Of a stretch of DNA of 64,000 nucleotides, positions 1 to 8,690 are shown in pieces. This stretch comes from a bacterium (lineage in GTDB: Bacteria; Calditrichota; Calditrichia; RBG-13-44-9; J042), in assembly GCA_015485355.1 (NCBI GenBank), contig WFTQ01000072.1:1-64000 (forward strand), given 5' to 3'. Both the position numbers and the translations under genes were made by a program. Under the pieces are notes generated by a model. The model did no database searches, was not told where the DNA came from, and saw only the letters and a program-made list of their open reading frames with translations. Numbering within the stretch: position 1 is the first letter of the stretch; each line of letters begins with the position of its first letter.

Positions 1-248
1 ACGTCCACCACCACCAGGATTTTTTAGGCGTGTATTTAAATAAGAATCGCTTCATTTTTTCCCTTTTAATTACGCGGTAATGATAAAAAATTTTAAACGG
101 CAAAGCAAGAAAGAAAAAAATCGAGGGGAAAATAAAAAGGTCCCGCGTGCCTGGCGGTTCGGCCGTGGCGGCGCCATGAGGAAAAGGCGGAACGGACGGG
201 ATCGATTGGGGAAGGGGGCGTCGGGTTTACCGGCCGTTCCGGGCGACC
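1..248. other. left-edge spacer, no gene seen
   Basis: The stretch downstream of the response regulator up to the window edge is AT-rich between about 35 and 140 and G-rich after that. I find no convincing reading frame, RNA or terminator. A gene may begin just outside the edge. Confidence 0.4.
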
Positions 249-1013
249 CTACCATCCCAGTTTTTCTCGCAATCGGCGGGCGGCATTGCGGCTGATGTGA
301 AGTTGGCTGCGTTTTCTGTCTTTCACTTCCATGATGTAGCTTCCTCCCAGATACGGTTCGATGCTTTGAACGAAATTTAAATTTACGATGGTAGAGCGGT
401 GAATACGGAAAAATTGTTCTCCATCCAAGCGATGTTCCAGTTCTTCCAGTGTATAATTGACGATGTAGGATTTGTCCGTCAGATGGGCGAAGACCACTTT
501 ATCTTCGCTGGAGAAGTAAACGATACTCTCCACCGGAAGCAGGTAAATGCGTTCTCCCACCCGTGCGGGAATCCGTCGCAGCGGTTGATGCATGCGCACC
601 GATTCGGTGGCCGATAGGGGATGCTTTCGGCGGGTCGCCGGCCGACGATACTGGATGGCTTTAGCCACCGCTTGCTGAAAACGATCGAATGTATAGGGCT
701 TTAACAGATAATCCACCGCGCTGAGTTCAAAGGCCTGGATGGCATACCGATCGTAGGCGGTACTGAAGATCACCTGCGGTTTTTCGTTTAACATTTTCAA
801 CACATCCAGACCGGAAATGTCTCCCAGGTGAATGTCCAGGAAGATCAGGTCGGGTCGGGTAGCGGGGATTTGTGCCAGCGCCTGCTCTCCGCTGTCGCAC
901 CAGCCGACCAGCTTCAACGCAGGATGGGCGTCAATAAATGCCAGCAAACGTTCCCGGGCAGGCGCCTCGTCTTCCACCACAAAAACGGTTAATTTTTCCA
1001 TTGCGAGGTTCAT
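249..1013 (-). CDS. LytTR-family response regulator
   Basis: This is a two-component transcription regulator of 254 residues. A receiver domain (about 6-125) shows the acidic pair E14/D15, the phospho-acceptor D60 in a FLDIHLG motif and the conserved K105 (LLKPY). It is followed by a LytTR DNA-binding domain (about 150-254) with the typical YLLPVESIVYFSSEDK and FFRIHRSTIVNL motifs. I chose the start at 1013 because its ATG overlaps the TGA of the upstream histidine kinase as ATGA, the classic sign of translational coupling; M5 (1001) is an alternative. The frame runs open further upstream, but that part lies inside the kinase gene. The family binds direct repeats at promoters of envelope, competence or virulence genes. 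The target here is unknown; the neighbouring bactofilin-like gene is only a guess. Confidence 0.93.
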   Translation of the reverse strand: MNLAMEKLTVFVVEDEAPARERLLAFIDAHPALKLVGWCDSGEQALAQIPATRPDLIFLDIHLGDISGLDVLKMLNEKPQVIFSTAYDRYAIQAFELSAVDYLLKPYTFDRFQQAVAKAIQYRRPATRRKHPLSATESVRMHQPLRRIPARVGERIYLLPVESIVYFSSEDKVVFAHLTDKSYIVNYTLEELEHRLDGEQFFRIHRSTIVNLNFVQSIEPYLGGSYIMEVKDRKRSQLHISRNAARRLREKLGW

Positions 1014-2116
1014 CCTGTTTGAAGTTGCAGAGTAATCCGGGTTCCTTGACCTTTCCGGGAATCGATGTGCAGGCGGTATCGGTGACCAAATCGCATGCGC
1101 AACCGCTGATGGATATTCCCCAGAGAATGAGACGATTGAAGCACCGCTTTCGGCTCCCGGGAAAACCCGCAACCATTATCGGTCACCATAAGGCGAAGAT
1201 GACCGTTTTCCAGCCTGCAGCGAACATCAATCTGTAACTCCTGATCCCTTTCCCGCCAGCCGTGTTTGATGGCATTTTCTACCAGCGGTTGAAGGATCAA
1301 CGGTGGAACTTTTAGCGTTAAGCAATCGGCATCTGCCTGGATGGAGTAATGGAGTTTTCTCCCGAATCGAGCTTTCTGAATTTTCAGATAACGTTCCGTT
1401 AATTCCATTTCTTTTTTCAGAGGGACGGTTTCTGCGGCGGAAATGTCGAACACCGTTCGGAAGAAATCCGCCAGGGTTACAACCAGTCGTTCGGCATGCT
1501 CCGGATGGGTGCGGATTTCCGCGGCAATGGTGTTGAGGGCATTAAACAGAAAATGGGGCTCCATCTGGCTCTGAAGCAGCCGCAGGCGGGTTTCCTGAAT
1601 CTCGCGATTCTTGCCCAGGACTTCGATGTAGCTGATCAGCAAAGCCCCGAACAACACCAGTAGAATGATCAGGGCCAGCAGGGCGAATACGGGAGCCAGG
1701 TTTTGCATGGCCCATTCCACTGTAAAATATTCCGGCCGTTTCCCGGATGCCAACGAAGCAAGCACCTGGGTGCTCACCACAATCAATCGGGTGATCACCT
1801 CCTGTAACAGTTGGTAGGGAGGGACAAGGATCAGAAAGTGTAGAGCCAGTACCAGAACCAGGCCGTATACCAGGCCGGCCGTGTAGAGCAGGGTTTGCAA
1901 GCCCAGGTAACCGGAAGGGGACAAACGCGCCGATATCGGTTGACCCAATCGATGCATGCCGAATAAAATTCCCATTATTATGGTGGCATACAACCAGGCC
2001 ACCCAGTGAAGCGGATATGCGATGTCGCTGGTCGTATGAAGAATCAGATAAAAAACAATGCCCGTCGCCGCATAGCTTATCCACCAGAGCAAGGGTGTAT
2101 AGGTCCGTCGGGCCAT
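1010..2116 (-). CDS. LytS/YehU-type sensor histidine kinase
   Basis: Integral-membrane sensor kinase of about 368 residues. Four or more hydrophobic segments (roughly 10-28, 36-54, 72-98, 140-163) are followed by a His_kinase domain with the phospho-accepting H188 in the QMEPHFLFNALN motif, and an HATPase_c domain with the N-box (LVENAIKHGW) and G-box (DNGCGF). No extracellular sensor domain is visible, so sensing may be within the membrane. It is coupled to the LytTR regulator by a 4-nt stop/start overlap. The start is uncertain: the frame stays open to 2770, but the extra residues look like translated non-coding DNA. ATG 2116 begins right before the first membrane segment, and ATG 2188 is a possible alternative. 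Neither has a strong ribosome-binding site. Confidence 0.85.
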   Translation of the reverse strand: MARRTYTPLLWWISYAATGIVFYLILHTTSDIAYPLHWVAWLYATIIMGILFGMHRLGQPISARLSPSGYLGLQTLLYTAGLVYGLVLVLALHFLILVPPYQLLQEVITRLIVVSTQVLASLASGKRPEYFTVEWAMQNLAPVFALLALIILLVLFGALLISYIEVLGKNREIQETRLRLLQSQMEPHFLFNALNTIAAEIRTHPEHAERLVVTLADFFRTVFDISAAETVPLKKEMELTERYLKIQKARFGRKLHYSIQADADCLTLKVPPLILQPLVENAIKHGWRERDQELQIDVRCRLENGHLRLMVTDNGCGFSREPKAVLQSSHSLGNIHQRLRMRFGHRYRLHIDSRKGQGTRITLQLQTG

Positions 2117-2727
2117 TGGTCTACCCGGATTTTGTTGAAGTTGAATGACGGGTAAAGTGCGCCCGGGATCGTAGAGGGATCGCTGCATTTCCAATCGCCA
2201 TTGTCGTGGCCTTTTGAATAATGATGAAAACGATGATCGGATGGTTTTGATAGTCCGGCATCGATTTTTTCCGGATACTCCCGTTGATGGGGAGTTTTTG
2301 GATCCCTGACTTTTCCATTCAAAGAGCATTTTACGACCCGCCGAGGCGAGAAGCAAGCGGCAAAAAGAGACCCGCTCGCAGGGATTTCCGCCGCCCGAAA
2401 CGCCGTAGGTTGGGCCTAATGTGGGGTATCCTCGAACCTGCAAATGCTGATTGCACTCGGCCACATCGATCTTTTGCCCACTGACCGGTCCATGCGCAAC
2501 CCCGCCGCGGGAGCCGGATTCCGAAGGGCGGCCCGGGAGCGGCGGAGGCCAAAAGCCGACAACAGTGCTGATGAACCCGGCCCATTTTCCCGGTGCTGTG
2601 GTCATTATGCCGCCTCCCGGGGTTTTGCGATTGGCCCCATTCTCACCCTCGGCGTGGGTGCCGGGGAGATGAACAACCGTGAGGTGTCCGGCGGTAACAG
2701 CAAAGCCGTCTCCTCGCCTCTCACGGA
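2117..2727. other. G+C-rich spacer, no gene recognised
   Basis: About 610 bases lie between the kinase and the bactofilin-like gene. The kinase frame stays open through it on the minus strand, but its translation (rich in G, R, P and short low-complexity runs) resembles no domain I know. No terminator or RNA was seen. It may be untranslated leader or decayed sequence. Confidence 0.4.
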
Positions 2728-3837
2728 CTACCCGGCCGCTTCGGCCCCGGAACCCTGATAGGTACGCCACATGACCTGGATAAGGGCACCGGTGCCGATC
2801 AGAGCTACGGCAATGACAAAGAGGGTGCCCAGGATCGGGATAAAGCCGACACCGTAGACGAGGATGAAACCCAACAGGTAAGCCAGGTAACGATTGGGTC
2901 GGATGTTCGGTTGAAAGCGTTTCCAGAGCAGTTGTCCCAGGACGCCGGCTCCCAGCAGTTTGCTCAGATACACCAGCAGGAGGTAAAAAGCCCCCAGGGT
3001 TACCATTAATGGAGGAACGATGATGGACAACAGGGTGAGAATCGGAAACAGGAGGAAAAACAGGGCTCCCATTCCCCCGGTTTTTAACGGTCTGGTGGCC
3101 GTCAACAGGGTCATCTCCCAGACGGCATTGGGAAACAAAGCTATAAATAACAGCCCCATGGTGAGGGCCGAAAGGAAAAACCAGATACGCCAGGGGCTTT
3201 TGTAAAAAGGTTTGGAAGGACGCTCCCGGATCTCCAGGTTGCCGGGGGCGTTGGGTATGGTGTCCGGCCGTTGTTTCAGAAAAGTGATTGTGACTCCGCC
3301 TCCACTCTGGAAGTGGGAACCAAATTGAACGTCGTTGGCTTCGAACGTTACCGAACCATTCACCCTGCCATTGAAGGTGGCCGATCCCGCCCCCCCGGTA
3401 ATGCTCCCTTCCACCCGAGCCTCCTGCAGGACGAACGTCTGACTTCCACTGTAAACATTGCCCAGGATTCGGGCTCCGGGGGCCAGCACCACCATCCGGC
3501 CCATACTGCGAACCGAGCCGTGAATCATGCCTTCCACCCGCAACACTTCCCCAAAAAAGAAAACATTGCCTCTCACTTCTCCACGAAGGACGGCACGCCG
3601 GGCAAAAATCAGTACGTCGTCTTCAACCGGTCCTTCCACCCGAATGTCTTCGCCAAAGAAGAAAATATCGCTGCTGACGTACCCTTTCATTTCTAAGGAG
3701 CGACCAAAATATAACAGATCGTCCTTCACCGTATCCGTCGCCGAAACGATGAAATAGTGGCCCCCCTGAATATCCATCCCATGAAGGGCGCCTAACCCGA
3801 TCAGTAAAATCCACCATCCCGCCAAGAATCGGTTCAT
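2728..3837 (-). CDS. bactofilin-like polymer-forming domain membrane protein
   Basis: A protein of 369 residues with an N-terminal signal or anchor (about 4-20). A run of short beta-strand repeats follows (about 40-180; pattern V.GDVLIFG, RVEGMIHGSV) of the polymer-forming/bactofilin right-handed beta-helix kind. The last 150 residues carry at least four hydrophobic segments (about 222-245, 258-282, 285-305, 335-362). The likely role is an envelope scaffold or polysaccharide-related membrane protein. Function is not established from sequence. A good ribosome-binding site (GGAGAAGG) precedes the ATG at 3837. It lies divergent from cysS and upstream of the two-component pair in the same direction, but with a 600-base gap. 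Confidence 0.8.
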   Translation of the reverse strand: MNRFLAGWWILLIGLGALHGMDIQGGHYFIVSATDTVKDDLLYFGRSLEMKGYVSSDIFFFGEDIRVEGPVEDDVLIFARRAVLRGEVRGNVFFFGEVLRVEGMIHGSVRSMGRMVVLAPGARILGNVYSGSQTFVLQEARVEGSITGGAGSATFNGRVNGSVTFEANDVQFGSHFQSGGGVTITFLKQRPDTIPNAPGNLEIRERPSKPFYKSPWRIWFFLSALTMGLLFIALFPNAVWEMTLLTATRPLKTGGMGALFFLLFPILTLLSIIVPPLMVTLGAFYLLLVYLSKLLGAGVLGQLLWKRFQPNIRPNRYLAYLLGFILVYGVGFIPILGTLFVIAVALIGTGALIQVMWRTYQGSGAEAAG

Positions 3838-3987
3838 AATGCCTTCTCCTTTTTATGCTCTCGAAGCAAAAATAAACTCTCCCGGCACTTTTCCAACGAC
3901 CGGCCGACGAACGGTTGGAATAAGGCTCCGAATGGTTCGAAAAATAAGATGAATGGTTTCTCCTTTCCGGACGATTATGGGAATCGC

Positions 3988-4017
3988 TTGCAACTTCCCT
4001 GCCGAAGGGTGTAAATT
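3988..4017 (+). promoter_or_regulatory. predicted cysS promoter
   Basis: TTGCAA (3988-3993), an 18-nt spacer and TAAATT (4012-4017), preceded by TG one base before the -10. Transcription would start near 4025, leaving a leader of about 24 bases. This rules against the upstream GTG (4028) as start codon. Confidence 0.6.
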
Positions 4018-4048
4018 CACATAATGAGTGGTTAATCGAGGGGAAACA

Positions 4049-5512
4049 ATGGCACTGGTCATTTACAACACGTTAACCCGAAAAAAGGAGGCCTTTACTC
4101 CTCTGCATCCGGAACGGGTTCACATGTATGTATGCGGCCCCACGGTATACGGGCATCCGCATATCGGTCATGCGAAAAGCTATGTTAGTTTCGATGCCGT
4201 CGTTCGCTGGTTTCGCTATCTGGGATATCGAGTCAAGTACGTTCAAAACATCACGGATGTGGGGCACCTGACGGACGATGCCGATGAAGGGGAGGACAAG
4301 ATAGAAAAGAAGGCCCGCGAGGAGCGATTGGACCCCTGGGAAATTGCGCAGTATTATACCTGGAGTTATTTTGATGACATGGATGCTCTGGGGGTGCTGC
4401 GGCCGACGATTTCGCCCCATGCCACGGGGCATATCATTGAGCAGATCGAGCTGGTGAAGACGTTGCTGGAGAAGGGGTATGCTTACGAGGTCAATGGGTC
4501 TGTTTATTACGACGTGTGCAAATTTCCGGAGTATGGTAAATTGAGCGGCCGGAGACTGGAAGAGCTGGAGGCGGGAGCACGGGTGGCGGTGAATCCGGAG
4601 AAAAAACATCCTTTTGACTTTGCCCTGTGGAAGAGGGCCGAACCGGGGCACATCATGCGCTGGCCCAGTCCCTGGGGAGAAGGGTATCCGGGCTGGCATA
4701 TCGAATGTTCGGCCATGTCCATGAAATATCTGGGAGAGACCTTCGATATCCATGGGGGCGGTATAGAAAATGCCTTCCCGCATCACGAATGTGAAATTGC
4801 ACAGAGCGAGGCGGCTACCGGGCGACCCTTTGTCCGTTACTGGATGCACAACAATATGGTGACGGTCGACGGCACCAAAATGGGAAAGTCTCTGGGAAAT
4901 TTTGTAACCATCAAAGATGCGTTGAAAGACTATTCCCCGCTTACCCTTCGATTCTTTATTTTGAGCAGCCATTATCGGAGTCCGGTAGATTACAGTGCCC
5001 AAGCGCTGGAAGGGGCCCAAAAGGGGCTGGAACGTTTGCATAACAGTGTGCGGCATTTGTACCGGGCACTGCAAAAGGCCACCGATTCGTCCGACGTTTC
5101 CTCCCCATTCTCTATCGAGACATTTCAGAGACGTTTTGAAAAGGAGATGAATGACGACTTCAACACGCCGAAGGCCATTGCGGTGTTATTCGATTTTTCC
5201 CGGGAATTAAATAAATATTTGCATCAGCCCGGACCCCATCATAAGCCGTTTCTTCAAGAGGCGGAACGCTTTTACCAGGTATTTGCGGGCGAAGTGCTGG
5301 GCCTTTTACCCGAAGAGGTAACCCGGGAGCCGTCGGCTCCAATCCAGCAAATGGTGGAAAAATTGATTCAATTGACGGTGGAAGTCCGCGGCGAACTGCG
5401 ACGCCGGAAGTTATGGCCCTTGTCCGATAAAATTCGGGATCAGCTGGCCCGACTGGGCATTGTCATCAAGGATCGACCGGACGGCAGCAGTGAGTGGGAG
5501 ATAGGGGAGTAG
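4049..5512 (+). CDS. cysS: cysteine--tRNA ligase
   Basis: Charges tRNA-Cys with cysteine in the cytoplasm. At 487 residues it is a normal length for this class I synthetase. The zinc/cysteine-binding C29 lies in [10 protein letters not shown], the HIGH-type ATP motif is at 38-41 (HIGH), and the second ATP loop appears as KMGKS (277-281) rather than KMSKS, a common variant. The WHIECSAM and [14 protein letters not shown] zinc-site motifs are present. The start at 4049 has GGGG five bases upstream and gives the canonical N-terminus [12 protein letters not shown] seven codons upstream is in frame but lies almost at the predicted transcription start. The gene is apparently monocistronic. Confidence 0.98.
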   Translation: MALVIYNTLTRKKEAFTPLHPERVHMYVCGPTVYGHPHIGHAKSYVSFDAVVRWFRYLGYRVKYVQNITDVGHLTDDADEGEDKIEKKAREERLDPWEIAQYYTWSYFDDMDALGVLRPTISPHATGHIIEQIELVKTLLEKGYAYEVNGSVYYDVCKFPEYGKLSGRRLEELEAGARVAVNPEKKHPFDFALWKRAEPGHIMRWPSPWGEGYPGWHIECSAMSMKYLGETFDIHGGGIENAFPHHECEIAQSEAATGRPFVRYWMHNNMVTVDGTKMGKSLGNFVTIKDALKDYSPLTLRFFILSSHYRSPVDYSAQALEGAQKGLERLHNSVRHLYRALQKATDSSDVSSPFSIETFQRRFEKEMNDDFNTPKAIAVLFDFSRELNKYLHQPGPHHKPFLQEAERFYQVFAGEVLGLLPEEVTREPSAPIQQMVEKLIQLTVEVRGELRRRKLWPLSDKIRDQLARLGIVIKDRPDGSSEWEIGE

Positions 5513-5950
5513 CCGGACCATCGGCCCGGGATGGTGGGGGTTCGGGAAAGGATCCTGCTTTAGGTGAACCGCCCGATTCGCGCAATCCTCACCCATCCGC
5601 CGGAAAGCGGTGCGAGTTTCGGTTTTCGAAAAGACCTCCTGGAAGGGGGTTATCGGCCCGCGGGTTGGTTTTCTGCCGTTATCCCTTTTTTCGGTCGAAC
5701 GAAGGGCATTCCGATGGGACTGCGCCGGGCGATTGTTGCCGATTGGAGCAATCGTGTTTTCCGCGGGTGTGGGCCGGTGGCGGGGGACGGTACGGCTGAA
5801 GCGCCTCTTCAGTTGCAATGCTCCGGGGCCGGTTGGGAGGAGGAAAATCAGGGCCTTGGAAGAAGAAGGGAAGCCCGGGATGGCCTGACATCGGACACAG
5901 GGTCGTTTAACGGATTTTTTCGGTTGGAATTTATTTACACCATCAAATAA
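5513..5950. other. G+C-rich spacer between cysS and nuoA
   Basis: About 440 bases without a recognisable gene. One open frame (5564-5950) gives 128 residues without similarity to a known family, no ribosome-binding site and codon use unlike the neighbours. I checked it for nuoB, and none of the NuoB cysteine motifs occurs. Confidence 0.45.
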
Positions 5951-5965
5951 AAAGATATTTTTCTA

Positions 5966-5995
5966 TTGATTTTAAAATCGTCTTTCTCGTAATTT
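5966..5995 (+). promoter_or_regulatory. predicted nuo operon promoter
   Basis: TTGATT (5966-5971), an 18-nt spacer and TAATTT (5990-5995) in a sharply AT-rich segment, about 48 bases before the nuoA start. It is the only promoter-like sequence seen before the tightly packed nuo genes. Confidence 0.5.
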
Positions 5996-6042
5996 CCACA
6001 CCTGTTTTGTGAAAAAAATTATAAAGAAAGCCAGGGGTGCCC

Positions 6043-6408
6043 ATGCTACTTCAGTATATCCCGATCTTGGTGTTGTCGGTGATCGCCCTAGGATTTGCGG
6101 CCGCGGTACTGATCCTTACCCATGTCATCAGTCCCAAAGTCAAGGATCCCGTAAAACTGACCGTCTATGAATCCGGACTGCCACCCCAAATGGAGGCTCG
6201 ACTGCGTTATCCCATTCGGTTTTTTGTGGTGGCCATGATGTTCATCCTCTTCGACGTGGAAGTTATCTTTATTTATCCCTGGGCGGTGGTCTACCAGCAG
6301 TTTCTCGCCTATGGCAGTTTTATTTTTTGGGAAATGCTTTTATTCATCGCCGTTTTATTCGCCGGATATCTGTATCTGTACAAGCGTGGCGCCTTTAAGT
6401 GGGAGTGA
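6043..6408 (+). CDS. nuoA: NADH-quinone oxidoreductase subunit A
   Basis: Small membrane subunit of respiratory complex I, 121 residues with three hydrophobic helices (about 6-29, 62-82, 90-112). The family motif YESGLPP and the acidic DVEVIF segment in helix 2 are present; both belong to the loop and helix near the quinone cavity. The ATG at 6043 is chosen because AGGGG lies five bases upstream; a GTG two codons earlier is inside that site. It is the first gene of the operon. The next gene, 6 bases downstream, is nuoC rather than the expected nuoB. Confidence 0.96.
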   Translation: MLLQYIPILVLSVIALGFAAAVLILTHVISPKVKDPVKLTVYESGLPPQMEARLRYPIRFFVVAMMFILFDVEVIFIYPWAVVYQQFLAYGSFIFWEMLLFIAVLFAGYLYLYKRGAFKWE

Positions 6409-6414
6409 AACAAT

Positions 6415-6906
6415 ATGCTGGATTCTAAAACCCTGATCGAGGCGGTTCGCCAATCGTTTCCGGAAGCCTCCTTCGAAGAATTTCGTGAGCAACTCGCCAT
6501 ACGGATTCCCCGAGACCAATTGTTTGACTTGATGCAATTTTTAAAAGAAGAAAAAACCCTGGCCTTCGATTACTTGACCGATGTCACGGGTGTGGATTAT
6601 TTAAAGATGGACCGCGATCCCCGCTTCGATGTGGTGTATCATCTGTATTCTTTTAAACACAATGTGCGCGTGCGAGTGAAGTGCGGGGTGGCGGAGGCGG
6701 ATATGGAGGTGCCCTCTATGGTGCCTTTATGGAAGGCGGCCGCCTGGTTGGAGCGGGAAGCCTTTGAGATGTTTGGCTTCCGGTTCAAAGGGCATCCCGA
6801 TTTGCGACGGTTGTTGTTGCCCGATGTATTCGAGGGGTTTCCTTTGCGCAAGGATTATCCGTTGCAGGGCCGGGGCGAACGGGACGTGATCCTGAACCTG
6901 AAATAA
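6415..6906 (+). CDS. nuoC: NADH-quinone oxidoreductase subunit C
   Basis: The 30-kDa subunit of complex I, 163 residues, part of the connecting arm that supports NuoD and NuoB. The signature ERE.FEMFGF.F.GHPDLRR followed by LPLRKDYPL-like residues (EGFPLRKDYPLQG) is near the C-terminus. It is separate from nuoD, unlike the fused NuoCD of enterobacteria. It follows nuoA by only 6 bases, so there is no room for nuoB, which lies between these genes in most nuo operons. Confidence 0.96.
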   Translation: MLDSKTLIEAVRQSFPEASFEEFREQLAIRIPRDQLFDLMQFLKEEKTLAFDYLTDVTGVDYLKMDRDPRFDVVYHLYSFKHNVRVRVKCGVAEADMEVPSMVPLWKAAAWLEREAFEMFGFRFKGHPDLRRLLLPDVFEGFPLRKDYPLQGRGERDVILNLK

Positions 6907-6970
6907 ACGCTTCTGCGGCGTCCCGATGAGGTAAGCCTGAAACCGTTTCTTATGGACCAAAACCAAGTGA

Positions 6971-8173
6971 ATGGGCATGACAGATTTGAGCTATGATTTG
7001 AAAACCGACCAGATGATATTGAATTTCGGGCCCCAGCATCCGGCCACCCATGGTACCTTGCGGTTGGTGCTGGAGCTGGATGGAGAAGTGGTCAAGAGGG
7101 CGGAACCGCACATTGGCTACCTGCATTCCGGATTTGAAAAATTGGGCGAGTACAAGACCTACAACCAATGGATCACCCTGTCGGATCGGATGAACTACCT
7201 TTCGCCCCTGGCCAACAACATCGGTTTCGCCCTGGCGGTGGAGACGCTGATCGGTATCGATGTCCCCGAGCGGGCCAAATATATCCGGGTGATTCTGGCG
7301 GAACTGTCCCGCATTGCCGATCACATGGTCTGGCTGGGTACCCATGCCCTGGATATAGGGGCTTTTACCGCTTTTCTGTATGCCTTCGAAGCGCGGGAAC
7401 ATCTGTACAATATCTTCGAGCATGTTACGGGCGCCCGCCTGACCACCAGTTACACGCGGATAGGCGGCCTCTTCCGCGATGTCCCCCACGATTTTGAGGA
7501 GCTGGTGCGCACCTTTCTGAAGTATTTTCCCGGGGTGTTGAAAGAGTTGCATGGGCTGTTGACTCGGAATCGCATCTGGATGGATCGGACACGAGGCGTT
7601 GGGCATATTTCCAGAGAAGATGCCATTAACTGGGGGGTCACCGGTCCCGTACTCCGGGGTTCGGGCGTGGCCTACGATGTGCGACGAAACTTCCCTTATC
7701 TGATCTATGATCGCCTGGATTTCGAAATTCCGGTGTGCGACGATGGGGATGTGTACGCCCGTTATCTGGTGCGCATGGAAGAACTGGTGCAGAGCATGAA
7801 AATTATCGAACAGTGCTTGGCCGATTTCCCCGATGGTCCGGTGAACTACTTCGATCACAAATATACCCTTCCGGAAAAGGAGGCGGTTTATGATTCCATA
7901 GAAGGGCTGATCCATCATTTCAAGAACATCATGCCGGGTCATGGATTTGAGGTGCCCCGGGGCGAGATTTACGTGGCCACAGAGGCCCCCAACGGGGAAC
8001 TGGGGTTTTATATTGTTTCCGATGGAAGCAACCGGGCGTATCGGTTGCGGGTGCGCCCTCCCTCCCTGGTGAATTTTGCCGGCTTCGACCGTATGGTCCG
8101 GGGCAATCTGGTTTCCGACGTGGTGGCTGTATTGGGTAGTTTGAATATTATTGCTGGTGAGTTGGACCGTTAA
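6971..8173 (+). CDS. nuoD: NADH-quinone oxidoreductase subunit D
   Basis: The 49-kDa subunit (400 residues), homologous to the large subunit of NiFe hydrogenases. Together with NuoB it forms the quinone site. The N-terminal GPQHPATHG motif (with the quinone-site histidine), the GLLTRNRIW..R..GVG segment and the C-terminal VADVVAVLGSLNI-like end are present. The start has no strong ribosome-binding site, and ATG 6977 two codons later is equally possible. The 64-base gap before it is larger than most in this operon. A long antisense open frame across the gene is a compositional shadow. Confidence 0.97.
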   Translation: MGMTDLSYDLKTDQMILNFGPQHPATHGTLRLVLELDGEVVKRAEPHIGYLHSGFEKLGEYKTYNQWITLSDRMNYLSPLANNIGFALAVETLIGIDVPERAKYIRVILAELSRIADHMVWLGTHALDIGAFTAFLYAFEAREHLYNIFEHVTGARLTTSYTRIGGLFRDVPHDFEELVRTFLKYFPGVLKELHGLLTRNRIWMDRTRGVGHISREDAINWGVTGPVLRGSGVAYDVRRNFPYLIYDRLDFEIPVCDDGDVYARYLVRMEELVQSMKIIEQCLADFPDGPVNYFDHKYTLPEKEAVYDSIEGLIHHFKNIMPGHGFEVPRGEIYVATEAPNGELGFYIVSDGSNRAYRLRVRPPSLVNFAGFDRMVRGNLVSDVVAVLGSLNIIAGELDR

Positions 8174-8194
8174 CCAAAAGGATATCGATCGCCA

Positions 8195-8680
8195 ATGAAA
8201 GTAGAGTTTTCCGAATCGGCCAAAAAGGAATTCGACGCCATCGTTCAACGTTACCCTCAAAAACGAGCGGCCTTGTTGACGGTGCTCCATCTGGCCCAGC
8301 GGGAATTCGGCTGGTTGTCCCGCGAGGTGATGGAATATGTGGGCCGATTATTGGATATCCCCGCGGGAGAGGTGTACGATACCGCCTCTTTCTACACCAT
8401 GTTCTATCAAAAACCCGTTGGTAAGTACCACATTCAGGTCTGTCACACGCTTTCCTGCGCCCTCCGCGGCGCCCGCAATATCTATGAACATCTGGAACAA
8501 AAGCTGGGGATCAAAGCGGGGGAGGTGACTCCGGACGGCAAATTTTCCCTGGTCAAAGTAGAGTGCCTGGGGTCTTGCGGTACCGCTCCCGTGGTGCAGA
8601 TCAACGACGACTATTTCGAAGGATTGACCATCGAACAGTTGGACGACATCCTTAACCGATTGGACCAAAATTCGGAGTGA
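8195..8680 (+). CDS. nuoE: NADH-quinone oxidoreductase subunit E
   Basis: The 24-kDa subunit (161 residues), a thioredoxin-fold [2Fe-2S] protein of the NADH-oxidising tip. It binds cluster N1a with the four expected cysteines: two in the CHTLSC motif and two in CLGSCG. A helical N-terminal part (YPQKRAALLTVLHLAQREFG) is typical. It lies between nuoD and nuoF with spacings of 21 and 10 bases. Confidence 0.97.
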   Translation: MKVEFSESAKKEFDAIVQRYPQKRAALLTVLHLAQREFGWLSREVMEYVGRLLDIPAGEVYDTASFYTMFYQKPVGKYHIQVCHTLSCALRGARNIYEHLEQKLGIKAGEVTPDGKFSLVKVECLGSCGTAPVVQINDDYFEGLTIEQLDDILNRLDQNSE

Positions 8681-8690
8681 ACCGGTTTCT

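Noticed and set aside
2117-2770. N-terminal extension of the histidine kinase up to 2770
   Set aside because: The extra ~218 residues are G/R/P-rich with no family similarity and run into the end of the neighbouring gene; the membrane segments begin at about 2116.
4073-5074. 333-codon open frame antisense to cysS
   Set aside because: Shadow of a highly conserved gene; no known motif.
5564-5950. 128-codon open frame before nuoA, considered as a displaced nuoB or a hypothetical gene
   Set aside because: No NuoB cysteine motifs, no ribosome-binding site and no recognisable domain.
6950-8290. Long open frame (446 codons) antisense to nuoD
   Set aside because: It mirrors the codon structure of a well-defined gene, has no ribosome-binding site or domain, and spans the nuoD/nuoE border.
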